Origin: Palsa-948 sp964481195 | GTDB lineage: Bacteria > Bacteroidota > Bacteroidia > Palsa-948 | NCBI GenBank assembly: GCA_964481195.1 | Contig: CAYZTB010000044.1 | Coordinates: 1 to 23,934, forward strand | Length of the DNA stretch: 23,934 bases | Direction: 5' to 3' | Shown here: positions 16,747 to 23,062 of the stretch, in pieces | Layout of the letters: each line of letters opens with the position of its first letter | Position numbering within the stretch: the stretch's first letter is position 1 | Position numbers and translations under genes: made by a program | Notes under the pieces: generated by a model | What the model saw: the letters and a program-made list of their open reading frames with translations, nothing else | Told to the model about the DNA's origin: nothing | Database searches by the model: none

Positions 16747-18057
16747 ATGAAAAACAAAACGACCACTACCGACATCATCCTAGAAGTCCGTACTCCTCTC
16801 CAAAACGGCAGGTTTCCCCTCAAACTTCGCGTCACACATGATAGGGAAGCCAGATACTTTTCTGTCCGTGACCCAAACGGAAAAAAAATCGCACTCAGCA
16901 AAATTGATTTCAGGAAAGTGAAAGGCGAAAAACCGAGAGGCAATTATAAAGACATGGCGTTTATTTTAAGCGACCTCGAAGAAATCGCGATTGAAACCAT
17001 AAACAAATTACCCGTTTTTTCTTTTGAAGATTTTAAGAAAAAATATTTCGGGAATCACGGAGATGAAGGCGATTTATTTGAGGCGTTGAGAAACACAATA
17101 AGTAAATTAAAGACAGAGGACAGAATCGGAACTGCCTCATCTTACCAGTGCGCCCTAACTTCGTTGGAGAATTATCTCTACGGAAAAGATGAAGAAGGTT
17201 CGCCTAAAAGAAAAAAAGTTTGTCTTTTTAAAAAAGTTGATATTGAATTTTTAAACAAGTATGAAAAATGGATGAGGGGAAATAAAAAATCTCCGACAAC
17301 AATAGGAATTTATCTCAGATATGTTCGCGCCTGTTTTAACGATGCGATAAACAGGAAAATAATTGACCGCGACCTATATCCTTTTAGCAGGGGCAAATAT
17401 ACTATCCCCACAGGGGCAAATATAAAAAAGGCACTCACGCAAAATGAAATAAGTCTCATCACATCCTACTCCGCCCTTGAAGGAACAAACGAAGAAAAAT
17501 ATCGTGATTATTGGATGTTTCTTTTTTATTGCAATGGACTAAACCTAAAAGATATGGCGAAACTCAAGTACGAAAACAGACATGATGATTTCATTATTTT
17601 CCAAAGGGAAAAAACTTTAAGTGGACTAAAGGGTAAACCTATCCAAATCTTCGCGTATATCACTCAGTCGTTAGAACAAATCATTGCCCGTTGGGGCAAT
17701 AAACCCGACAAGCCCGAAAATTATATTTTCCCAATTCTTCAAAATGGAATGTCCGCAAAAGAAGAATTTGATACCGCCCGCCAAATGAAGAAAAATATAA
17801 ATGCACAGATAAGCCGAATCGCAAAAAAAGTGGGAATAAAAAAAAGAGTAACAACGAATGTTGCCCGCCACTCGATAGCAACATTTTTAAATGATAATGG
17901 CGCACTTATGCCATTCATTAAAGATACACTAGGTCATTCGAGTCAGGTTACTACCGAACATTATATAGCGCGGACTCCCTCCAAAATGATACGCCATTGG
18001 GCAAAAGTAGTTGAGGAAGCAACAAAAATTAAAACTGATACTCTGAATGAAAAATAA
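16747..18057 (+). CDS. tyrosine-type site-specific integrase
   Basis: The frame opens at ATG 16699, but ATG 16747 is preferred because the extra 16 residues merely translate a tandem DNA repeat and lack family character; the product is then 436 residues. The protein has an N-terminal arm-binding-like domain (ILEVRTPLQNGRFPLKLRVT), a core-binding SAM-like domain (SYQCALTSLENYLYG to TIGIYLRYVRACFNDAI) and a C-terminal catalytic domain. Counting from 16699, recognisable active-site residues are Arg390 in NVARH, His413 in LGHSS and nucleophile Tyr422 in EHYIA. The first catalytic Arg appears replaced (GLNLKDMAKL, Asn282) and HxxR reads NVAR. Several Bacteroidota conjugative-element integrases also deviate at these sites. 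It sits next to the broken tRNA-Asn and presumably inserted the element. Its end overlaps the next gene by 11 bases. Confidence 0.88.
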   Translation: MKNKTTTTDIILEVRTPLQNGRFPLKLRVTHDREARYFSVRDPNGKKIALSKIDFRKVKGEKPRGNYKDMAFILSDLEEIAIETINKLPVFSFEDFKKKYFGNHGDEGDLFEALRNTISKLKTEDRIGTASSYQCALTSLENYLYGKDEEGSPKRKKVCLFKKVDIEFLNKYEKWMRGNKKSPTTIGIYLRYVRACFNDAINRKIIDRDLYPFSRGKYTIPTGANIKKALTQNEISLITSYSALEGTNEEKYRDYWMFLFYCNGLNLKDMAKLKYENRHDDFIIFQREKTLSGLKGKPIQIFAYITQSLEQIIARWGNKPDKPENYIFPILQNGMSAKEEFDTARQMKKNINAQISRIAKKVGIKKRVTTNVARHSIATFLNDNGALMPFIKDTLGHSSQVTTEHYIARTPSKMIRHWAKVVEEATKIKTDTLNEK

Positions 18058-18658
18058 AAAGACAATAAATCTTGTTTCAAGAAAGGATATTTTTCAAGTA
18101 ATTAAATTACAAACAAAGGAAAAGAATATTGATATTTCCAACGATAATTTTAAAACTTATTTACGAGGATATTTGAAAATTGTTCTTGAAGAAATAATGC
18201 ACACAAAAGAAGATGAAATTGAGAGATTACGGGGAGATTCAGAATACGACAAAGCTCATACGGAATTAATTAAACTCTTTGACTACCTAAAATTATTAGG
18301 GAAGGGAAAAATATTTACTCAACTGTTGGAGAAATTACTCCCGAAGTATAAAGCCAAGTTAACCATTTGTAAAATTGAAAAACAGAAAAAGGAACTAAAC
18401 AAAGTTATAAACTTTCTATCGGAGGAAATTGAATATTGTAAAGAACTTAATAGGAGTAGAAACAGCCCAAACAATCCACAAGCAAATAAAAAAGGTTCAG
18501 CAAAACAAAATAAAATAAATAGATATAAAATTTATACTGAAACTTATCGGCATTATTCTGATAGTGAAAAAATGACTCATCAAAAATCCCTAAAGGCAAC
18601 CGCAAGTAAACATAGTGTTTCCGAAAAGACTGTTGAGAGAGCGTTAAATTCAGTTTAG
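18047..18658 (+). CDS. hypothetical protein with possible C-terminal HTH
   Basis: This 203-residue protein overlaps the integrase 3' end by 11 bases, so it is probably co-translated with it. It is rich in Lys and Glu and largely helical. The middle (~50-135) has long charged helices such as KAKLTICKIEKQKKELNKV that could form a coiled coil. A Ser/Asn/Gln-rich linker follows (~138-158). The C-terminal 25 residues (KATASKHSVSEKTVERALNS) look like a small helix-turn-helix, in which SVSEKTVERAL would be the turn and recognition helix. I do not recognise a family. Its position suggests a regulator or accessory factor of the integrase; that is inference. A hairpin follows its stop codon immediately. 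Confidence 0.7.
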   Translation: MKNKKTINLVSRKDIFQVIKLQTKEKNIDISNDNFKTYLRGYLKIVLEEIMHTKEDEIERLRGDSEYDKAHTELIKLFDYLKLLGKGKIFTQLLEKLLPKYKAKLTICKIEKQKKELNKVINFLSEEIEYCKELNRSRNSPNNPQANKKGSAKQNKINRYKIYTETYRHYSDSEKMTHQKSLKATASKHSVSEKTVERALNSV

Positions 18659-18697
18659 ACAATTTGTCTTTTATATTGGACAAATTGTTTTTTGTCC
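18659..18697 (+). terminator. terminator with alternative hairpin (attenuator-like)
   Basis: ACAATTTGTC (18659-18668) pairs perfectly with GACAAATTGT (18679-18688) across a 10-base loop and is followed by a T-run to 18693, which forms an intrinsic terminator. The right arm can instead pair further on: GGACAAA (18678-18684) with TTTGTCC (18691-18697), which would occupy the T-run. The two folds exclude each other. The excisionase-like gene starts 64 bases downstream. Confidence 0.6.
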
Positions 18698-18760
18698 TTC
18701 GTTTTTCTTTCTCATTTTTTTTAATCTTCTGAAATTCGCATTTGATTAATTCAAATTCAA

Positions 18761-19129
18761 ATGCAAGACCTAACAGACCTCCGTATTTTTCTCGCCTCAC
18801 TACTGCGTCCTATTATTAACGATGCAATAAAAGAGGAGTTGAAGAACCAACAGCATCCACCCGTACCCACAGAACAGTCCGACCTACTGGATATTAAAGG
18901 AGTAAGTAAACTTCTCTCTATTAGTGTGGACGGACTGTACGGGAAAATTCACGACAAGAGCATACCATTCATAAAAAGGAAGGGGGTCAAGAAAATTTAC
19001 TTTTCTCGTCAAAGATTGTTAGAGTGGTTGCAGGAGGGCGAACAAAAAACACGAAAGGAAATAACAGAGGATGTGAAAAAATCTTTAAATAGAAAAAACT
19101 TTCTAAGCCCAAAAAAGGGGGATAAGTAA
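18761..19129 (+). CDS. excisionase-like helix-turn-helix DNA-binding protein
   Basis: In this 122-residue protein, residues ~41-92 match the MerR/excisionase-type HTH_17 fold: LLDIKGVSKLLSISVDGLYG, a GKIHDKSIPFIKRKGVKKIY wing and SRQRLLEWL. The first 30 residues are helical (RIFLASLLRPIINDAIKEEL). The basic tail (TRKEITEDVKKSLNRKNF) may be disordered or bind DNA. Proteins of this kind are common in Bacteroidota mobile elements, where they bend DNA for excision or act as small regulators. It stands alone 102 bases after the unknown gene, behind the terminator/attenuator-like hairpin, and just ahead of the HUH/recombinase pair. The family assignment is good; the specific role as excisionase rather than regulator is inference. 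Confidence 0.85.
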   Translation: MQDLTDLRIFLASLLRPIINDAIKEELKNQQHPPVPTEQSDLLDIKGVSKLLSISVDGLYGKIHDKSIPFIKRKGVKKIYFSRQRLLEWLQEGEQKTRKEITEDVKKSLNRKNFLSPKKGDK

Positions 19130-19316
19130 TCATGAAGAAAATTACATACAATAGTATTCCGTCAAATTTACCGGATATAATAAAGAGAATTACAAAAGAC
19201 TCTATGGAATAGAGAATTGGATAATCGGTGGACATTTTTAGTAATCATTGGTTGATTGACGAATGCTTCGTTAGGATACCACTAAGCTCGGAAACACAAT
19301 AAACAACAACAATAGC
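19130..19316 (+). other. gap between HTH gene and HUH gene
   Basis: These 187 bases hold a 26-codon frame (19132-19212, MKKITYNSIPSNLPDIIKRI, then six more residues) that starts 3 bases after the HTH gene. It is too short to support as a gene and could be a remnant. A small hairpin ACGAA-TGC-TTCGT lies at 19259-19271. GTGG at 19228-19231 and CCAC at 19279-19282 could close a larger weak fold around it. This may be the left boundary of the module that follows, but nothing here proves that. Confidence 0.3.
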
Positions 19317-19811
19317 ATGCTGTTCACGAAACATCACTTACATCCTGTTATTCACCAATTTAAAGAAGAATGGATTAAGAAACTATCAAAAACTGATTGG
19401 ACCAGGTTTATTGTCCTGACCACTCCGTTCATGGTAAAGACCGGAAAAGCTATGCGTGCACTTACAGAAGCGTATCTTAAAGCAGTTCTCACACAAGATA
19501 GAACACTTTATTCGGTATTCGTGATTGAACCATTTGCTGATGGTTGTAAGTACCATTCGCATCTGCTGGTGGTAACAACGCTCTCCGCAGCAGAATTGTC
19601 TATGATTTGGAAAGAAGTATTAGGACAAAAGGTGGGATTTTCAAAATCAATGTTCCGAAAATTCAACTATGTTAAAGGAGAGATCAAATATATATCTCAG
19701 AAAATTGCTTTATGTTCTGTCGGACACCCTCAATATGATTTTGACTATTTATACACGGACTCCTCTTTAAAAAGTGAAAACCGAAAGCAAGAATTTAATA
19801 AACAAAATTAA
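19317..19811 (+). CDS. small HUH-type (rolling-circle/ssDNA) endonuclease-like protein
   Basis: This 164-residue protein has the three motifs expected of a HUH single-strand endonuclease, in order. Residues 31-37, FIVLTTP, match motif I. YHSHLLV has the His80-x-His82 metal-binding pair. GEIKYISQKI has a candidate nucleophile Tyr125 with Lys129 (Tyr118 in FNYVKG is an alternative). Such enzymes nick one DNA strand and stay covalently attached through tyrosine during rolling-circle replication, conjugation or ssDNA transposition. Length and motif context resemble small phage or plasmid Rep proteins more than RAYT or IS200/IS605 transposases, which normally show a different His motif context. 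ATG 19317 is the start; an in-frame TAG lies upstream. A tyrosine recombinase gene starts only 6 bases after its stop, so the two are almost certainly co-expressed. Confidence 0.6.
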   Translation: MLFTKHHLHPVIHQFKEEWIKKLSKTDWTRFIVLTTPFMVKTGKAMRALTEAYLKAVLTQDRTLYSVFVIEPFADGCKYHSHLLVVTTLSAAELSMIWKEVLGQKVGFSKSMFRKFNYVKGEIKYISQKIALCSVGHPQYDFDYLYTDSSLKSENRKQEFNKQN

Positions 19812-19817
19812 AATTCA

Positions 19818-20708
19818 ATGGAAAAATTTCCAATAAATACAGATTTCTTTTGGGAAAATTACCAAGACATCATCAATGATTGGGATATTTCCGATAATTC
19901 AAAGAAGGATTACTGCTACTCGCTAACTCCATTCTTGAGTTTTCTGGGTCAAACAGGGCTGACACTATCTTCATTTAAGGAATATAAAGAACATTTAAGA
20001 AATTCGGCAAATTTTGCTTCGCCAACAAAAGACCATTATTTAGTTGTCGCTTCTCGCTTTTTGAAATTTATATTTCAACAAGAAGTAATTCCTAAAGATG
20101 TAACGGTTGGTATAAAAGGTTTTAAGAAAACTCATTACCACAAGCGTTTGCCTGTACTCAAAAAGGAATTTCAGTTAATCATAGATTATATACTTGGGGA
20201 ATATCCAAGTCCTGAAGTTTATCGCCTGAAAGCAATTTTATACCTTCTGGGCTTTCAGGGATTTCGTGAAATAGAAGTTTGCCGATTAACCAGAGAGGAT
20301 GTAAATATTCCTAATAAAATAATACATGTGCAAGGAAAACACAGAGACGATAAACAAATTGTAAATCTCCATCCATCAACTGCTAACGCGCTTGAAACAT
20401 ATATTGATTCCAATAATATTAAATCCGGACCATTGTTTATCTCAAATTCATTCAATTCAATTGGGAAACCAATCACTACACGAGGGTTACGGAAAATTGT
20501 AACAGAATTATTCATACAGCTTGGAATTAAGAAAAAACCACACGCACTTCGGGCATTTTTTACAATACAACTTTTAAAGAAATTTAAAGGTGATTTAATT
20601 TTAGTATCTGAATTTACTCGCCATAGGTCGTTAAATCAGGTGAAGGTTTATGCGGGAGAGGTAGAAATGGAAAAAAATTTGCCAAATTATTACGAGGCGT
20701 TTAATTAG
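19818..20708 (+). CDS. tyrosine recombinase (XerC/D-like)
   Basis: This 296-residue enzyme has an N-terminal core-binding domain (~8-100, SKKDYCYSLTPFLSFLGQTG) and a catalytic domain (~110-296). All the usual active-site residues can be identified: Arg150 (GFREIEVCRL), Lys174 (VQGKHRDDK), His242 and Arg245 (HALRAFF), His269 (TRHRSLN) and nucleophile Tyr278 (VKVYAG). It lacks the arm-binding domain of the first integrase, and it lacks the extra helix insert that typifies integron integrases, as far as can be judged by eye. It follows the HUH gene by 6 bases and is followed by three hairpins within 95 bases. It could resolve or integrate an element whose DNA is processed by the HUH protein; the cooperation is inference, the enzyme class is not. 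Confidence 0.9.
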   Translation: MEKFPINTDFFWENYQDIINDWDISDNSKKDYCYSLTPFLSFLGQTGLTLSSFKEYKEHLRNSANFASPTKDHYLVVASRFLKFIFQQEVIPKDVTVGIKGFKKTHYHKRLPVLKKEFQLIIDYILGEYPSPEVYRLKAILYLLGFQGFREIEVCRLTREDVNIPNKIIHVQGKHRDDKQIVNLHPSTANALETYIDSNNIKSGPLFISNSFNSIGKPITTRGLRKIVTELFIQLGIKKKPHALRAFFTIQLLKKFKGDLILVSEFTRHRSLNQVKVYAGEVEMEKNLPNYYEAFN

Positions 20709-20716
20709 GAAGTTTT

Positions 20717-20736
20717 CCTCCGTAATCGGAGGTTTT
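20717..20736 (+). terminator. short GC-rich hairpin after the recombinase gene
   Basis: CCTCCG (20717-20722), loop TAAT and CGGAGG (20727-20732) form a perfect 6-pair stem followed by only four T. It may be a weak terminator for the HUH/recombinase pair. It is also the first of three hairpins in a row. Confidence 0.5.
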
Positions 20737-20739
20737 GTG

Positions 20740-20786
20740 AGCACCAGCCCCGATGCGAATCATATCTACGCACGGGGTTTGGTGTT
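20740..20786 (+). other. long imperfect hairpin, folded-recombination-site-like
   Basis: The outer stem CACCA/TGGTG (20742-20746 with 20780-20784) extends outward by G-T and A-T pairs. A small asymmetric internal loop follows (G20747 against TT 20778-20779), then an inner stem CCCCG/CGGGG (20748-20752 with 20773-20777), one bulged base A20753, an apical stem TGCG/CGCA (20754-20757 with 20769-20772) and an 11-base loop. This order resembles the single-strand fold of integron attC sites, although the attC core bases AAC/GTT are not in the expected places. HUH enzymes also recognise hairpins. No T-run follows, so it is not a typical terminator. Confidence 0.5.
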
Positions 20787-20802
20787 TCAGGTGAATCCTG
20801 AA
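20786..20802 (+). promoter_or_regulatory. hairpin over the start region of the AlbA_2 gene
   Basis: TTCAGG (20786-20791), loop TGAAT and CCTGAA (20797-20802) form a perfect 6-pair stem. The CTG codon that may start the next gene (20798-20800) lies in its right arm and an AGG purine patch in its left arm. Folding of the RNA would hide both. Confidence 0.45.
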
Positions 20803-21625
20803 TAATAAAAGGCTATTACTTAAAAATATTCTCACAAATAATGATGAATGCACCTTTTACGACAAAAAAGAAGCAATTGACCTGGTAACGAATAAAGGGA
20901 AAGAAAAATTCTTAAAACATATATGTGCGTTTGGAAATTCCAATCCACACAACGACTCATTTCTCATTGTTGGTGTATCTAATAAAGGTGATTTTAAAGG
21001 AACTGATTTTATAGATGATGCCAATATTCAGAATTTAGTGAGTTCTTATTATTCAAATCCTCCTATTGTTAAATATGAAAATATTTCATTCCACTCAATA
21101 CCACCAAGTAAATCAATTGGACTACTTACGATTAAATCAAATGCACAAATAACTTCCTTCTCAAAGAACATAGGTTCAATTAAGGCTGGAAGTATTTATA
21201 ATAGAGTGGGTAGTAAATCGGAGCCATTATTAAATGAAGTGAAAACCTATGCTGAAAATAAAAGTATTGTAGAGGGTATTTATAATTACTCAAAGAATTC
21301 TATTAAAAGTCTTTTGGATAGCACTTTTGAATTTTTCAAGTTATGGGATAAGGCGTATAAGCCTCAATACATTGTTTTCAAAGAACAGTTTGTATTGTGT
21401 TGGTCGGGATATTACGAAGAACCATTTCATAGCGAAGTTGATGTGCAATTAATAAATGAAGGTATTAGATTATTCTTTTCGGCTGTCATTGATGTACAAA
21501 TAACTTATACGGATGATGAATTTTGTATAAAAGAATTTCAGAATCTTGGTTATGAAAATAATTACGAACACCACCCAACTAAATTAACTACAATAAAATT
21601 TAACCAGGAAGGCAAGAAGAAATGA
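20798..21625 (+). CDS. AlbA_2/Schlafen-type putative ATP-binding protein, odd start
   Basis: The frame is open from just after a TGA at 20792-20794 to the TGA at 21623-21625. It has no ATG, GTG or TTG before GTG 21038, which lies deep in the conserved domain. From CTG 20798 it encodes 275 residues starting NNKRLLLKNILTNNDECTFYDKK. That resembles the usual N-terminus of this family, so only the initiator seems altered. Residues ~50-110 carry the AlbA_2 core: AFGNSNPHNDSFLIVGVSNK, GDFKGTDFIDDANIQNLV and YYSNPPIVKYENI. The C-terminal ~130 residues are not recognised. AlbA_2 proteins are often regulators or defence-associated nucleotide-binding proteins. It starts about 90 bases after the tyrosine recombinase and overlaps the next gene by 4 bases. 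Either a CTG start is used, or an insertion event replaced the first codon. Confidence 0.75.
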   Translation: MNNKRLLLKNILTNNDECTFYDKKEAIDLVTNKGKEKFLKHICAFGNSNPHNDSFLIVGVSNKGDFKGTDFIDDANIQNLVSSYYSNPPIVKYENISFHSIPPSKSIGLLTIKSNAQITSFSKNIGSIKAGSIYNRVGSKSEPLLNEVKTYAENKSIVEGIYNYSKNSIKSLLDSTFEFFKLWDKAYKPQYIVFKEQFVLCWSGYYEEPFHSEVDVQLINEGIRLFFSAVIDVQITYTDDEFCIKEFQNLGYENNYEHHPTKLTTIKFNQEGKKK

Positions 21626-21804
21626 CTCCTGAAGAGTTGGAATTCTGGGAGGGGCTGGGGAATTATTTTTTTATATGTTACTTAAATGGGATTACAGAGG
21701 CGAAGGAAGATTTTATTAATTCAGAAGGATACCTTGATGGTGTTGCTTCCTTATGGCATTCCGAATGTAAAGAATTATTTGATGATTATGAAAAAAGGTT
21801 GTGA
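21622..21804 (+). CDS. small acidic protein downstream of AlbA_2 gene
   Basis: This 60-residue, strongly acidic protein begins MTPEELEFWEGLGNYFFICY and ends ECKELFDDYEKRL. It has one moderately hydrophobic patch (NYFFICYL) but no clear membrane segment or signal. Its ATG overlaps the TGA of the AlbA_2-type gene (ATGA), a usual sign of translational coupling, so the pair probably works together. I do not recognise a family. An accessory or inhibitor role for the AlbA_2 protein is possible but is only inference. Confidence 0.6.
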   Translation: MTPEELEFWEGLGNYFFICYLNGITEAKEDFINSEGYLDGVASLWHSECKELFDDYEKRL

Positions 21805-22260
21805 ATACTGTTACTTAAACCACAATTAATCAAACACCTTTAAAGCTCACTTCAATCTCTTTCAACAATATTTAGTAAGAATAGAATTTGTAGCTATATA
21901 AAAACCTTGCGGTCAGTACCTCTAACTACAATTACAGGAAGTAATATTTTCTTGTTTTGCAACCTTTATATAAACCCACATTGATTAAATAACATTCGTT
22001 TCTTTGATTCTTTACTTATTCATCTGAACCTCTTGAAAACAGCTAAAAAACAGGTCAAATAACTGCATTACGCGAGTTCTGCTGAACTATCCGGATGTAA
22101 AGGTGATTATGTTCTTGAATAGATTACAATAGCCAGGTGTTGTTATTCTCAAGGATACTCTTATATAAAAATAAGTTACCCAATATGCTGCTTCAAATAG
22201 CTAACCAAGGTGATTCGCAATATATATAACAACCAAAATGAAAAAAAACCAAGACTTGTT
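21805..22260. other. non-coding gap between convergent gene groups
   Basis: No convincing gene was found in these 456 AT-rich bases on either strand; the short frames have no recognisable motifs. At the right edge, the - strand shows a weak A/T-rich hairpin (AAAACAAGTCTTGGTTTT, about 22245-22262) running into T8 (22241-22248), directly after the stop codon of the 89-residue gene, which may be its terminator. A small stem AGTTC-TGCT-GAACT lies near 22076-22089. The rest is unexplained and may be degraded element DNA. Confidence 0.45.
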
Positions 22261-22530
22261 TTAATGTGGTGAGCTGTATTCTGTTTCTGACAGCAAAGCA
22301 TATTCTATTTCACCATCGTCTGAAAGCATATCTATATAGCGGATACCTTGTTGCAAGTCTAATTTAAGAACAGAACCCTCATAGGCTATTATAGACGACC
22401 TATCTGTTTCTGTCCGGTTGAGGTTGATTATCACATGCCCCTTTGCAACCAGAACATCTAACCGCTTGAAATCTCCAATTTTAATTCTTCCTGAAGAAAG
22501 ATTGTCCATATTGAAACTAATTAATTTCAT
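22261..22530 (-). CDS. hypothetical 89-residue protein in restriction operon
   Basis: Starting from ATG (22528-22530), the protein begins MKLISFNMDNLSSGRIKIGD and looks like a small beta-rich soluble protein (RLDVLVAKGHVIINLNRTE, then SIIAYEGSVLKLDLQQGIRY). No signal or membrane segment is visible and no family is recognised. It lies 10 bases after the PD-(D/E)XK-like gene in the same direction, so it is probably the last gene of the operon with the type IIG enzyme. A role in restriction or its control is inferred only from position. Confidence 0.65.
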   Translation of the reverse strand: MKLISFNMDNLSSGRIKIGDFKRLDVLVAKGHVIINLNRTETDRSSIIAYEGSVLKLDLQQGIRYIDMLSDDGEIEYALLSETEYSSPH

Positions 22531-22540
22531 TCAAAAATAT

Positions 22541-23062
22541 TTATACATTCTCAAAAAACAACACAGCGAACTTACAGAAATCCACTATCACATCTTTGTC
22601 CAAATCAAATTCCTTTCTGCTTCCTAAATAATTCTGTGATTTAGGAGTTATTTCCCTCCCTTCTTTTAATTCTGCAACGGTAATACACTTAATGTGCTTT
22701 TTTGAAACCAGAATTATATACGCATTCTCATAGGGATAATCTTTCGGGAGATTCTTAAAACTAAATTCTTCGTTTGCCCTAAACTTCACTTCTACAAAAT
22801 ATACATCCTTCGTTTCAGGGTTTTGCATAACAAAATCAGGCATCCTTTTAATCTCATCTGCAACATCCGAACGAACACCCTTTAACAATTCCATGATTCC
22901 GGGGATTGTATTTTCCATACCATATCTGAAAACATTATAACCCAAACTCAAAAACAACTCTTGGATAAGTGTTTCGGCAATCCGACCCTTAATCATATTA
23001 TACCGGTAATTCTTCTCCTTGCTTGAAAGTCCTAATACTTCCCCGTCCGTATCGTCTGTCAA
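22541..23062 (-). CDS. PD-(D/E)XK nuclease-like protein
   Basis: The 173-residue protein has the elements of a PD-(D/E)XK nuclease core: helix IKGRIAETLIQELFLSLGYN with Glu30, Pro-Asp76 in RMPDFVMQ, and Glu91-Val-Lys93 in YFVEVKFR. The fold binds a metal and cuts DNA in many restriction and repair enzymes. The open frame begins with TTG at 23060-23062, overlapping the TGA of the type IIG gene (TTGA). ATG 22994-22996 (MIKGRIAE) is an alternative start that keeps all motifs. The tight link to a restriction-modification gene suggests a second nuclease subunit or accessory defence nuclease. Pseudo-nuclease use is less likely because the key acidic residues and Lys are present. Confidence 0.72.
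   Translation of the reverse strand: MTDDTDGEVLGLSSKEKNYRYNMIKGRIAETLIQELFLSLGYNVFRYGMENTIPGIMELLKGVRSDVADEIKRMPDFVMQNPETKDVYFVEVKFRANEEFSFKNLPKDYPYENAYIILVSKKHIKCITVAELKEGREITPKSQNYLGSRKEFDLDKDVIVDFCKFAVLFFENV

Noticed and set aside
16695..16943. 82-residue - strand frame opposite the integrase start
   Set aside because: It is antisense to the integrase N-terminus; the integrase frame has clear homology and this one does not.
18447..18800. 117-residue - strand frame across the unknown gene and the excisionase-like gene leader
   Set aside because: Low-complexity shadow rich in Phe, Tyr and Lys; it crosses a terminator and has no domain.
19317..20708. IS91, IS200/IS605 or RAYT transposase
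   Set aside because: IS91-type transposases are about 400 residues with a zinc domain and two tyrosines. RAYT and IS200/IS605 enzymes have a different motif context around the HUH residues. The 164-residue protein fits none of these by eye.
19818..20786. True integron (IntI plus attC)
   Set aside because: The recombinase is short and shows no obvious integron-specific insert. The hairpin lacks AAC/GTT core boxes in the right position, and only one copy was seen in the window. Only the similarity of architecture is kept as a finding.
22030..22135. Short + strand frame containing LLNYPDVKVIMFLNRLQ
   Set aside because: About 33 codons between stops with no start codon at its beginning and no recognisable family; not enough to call a pseudogene.
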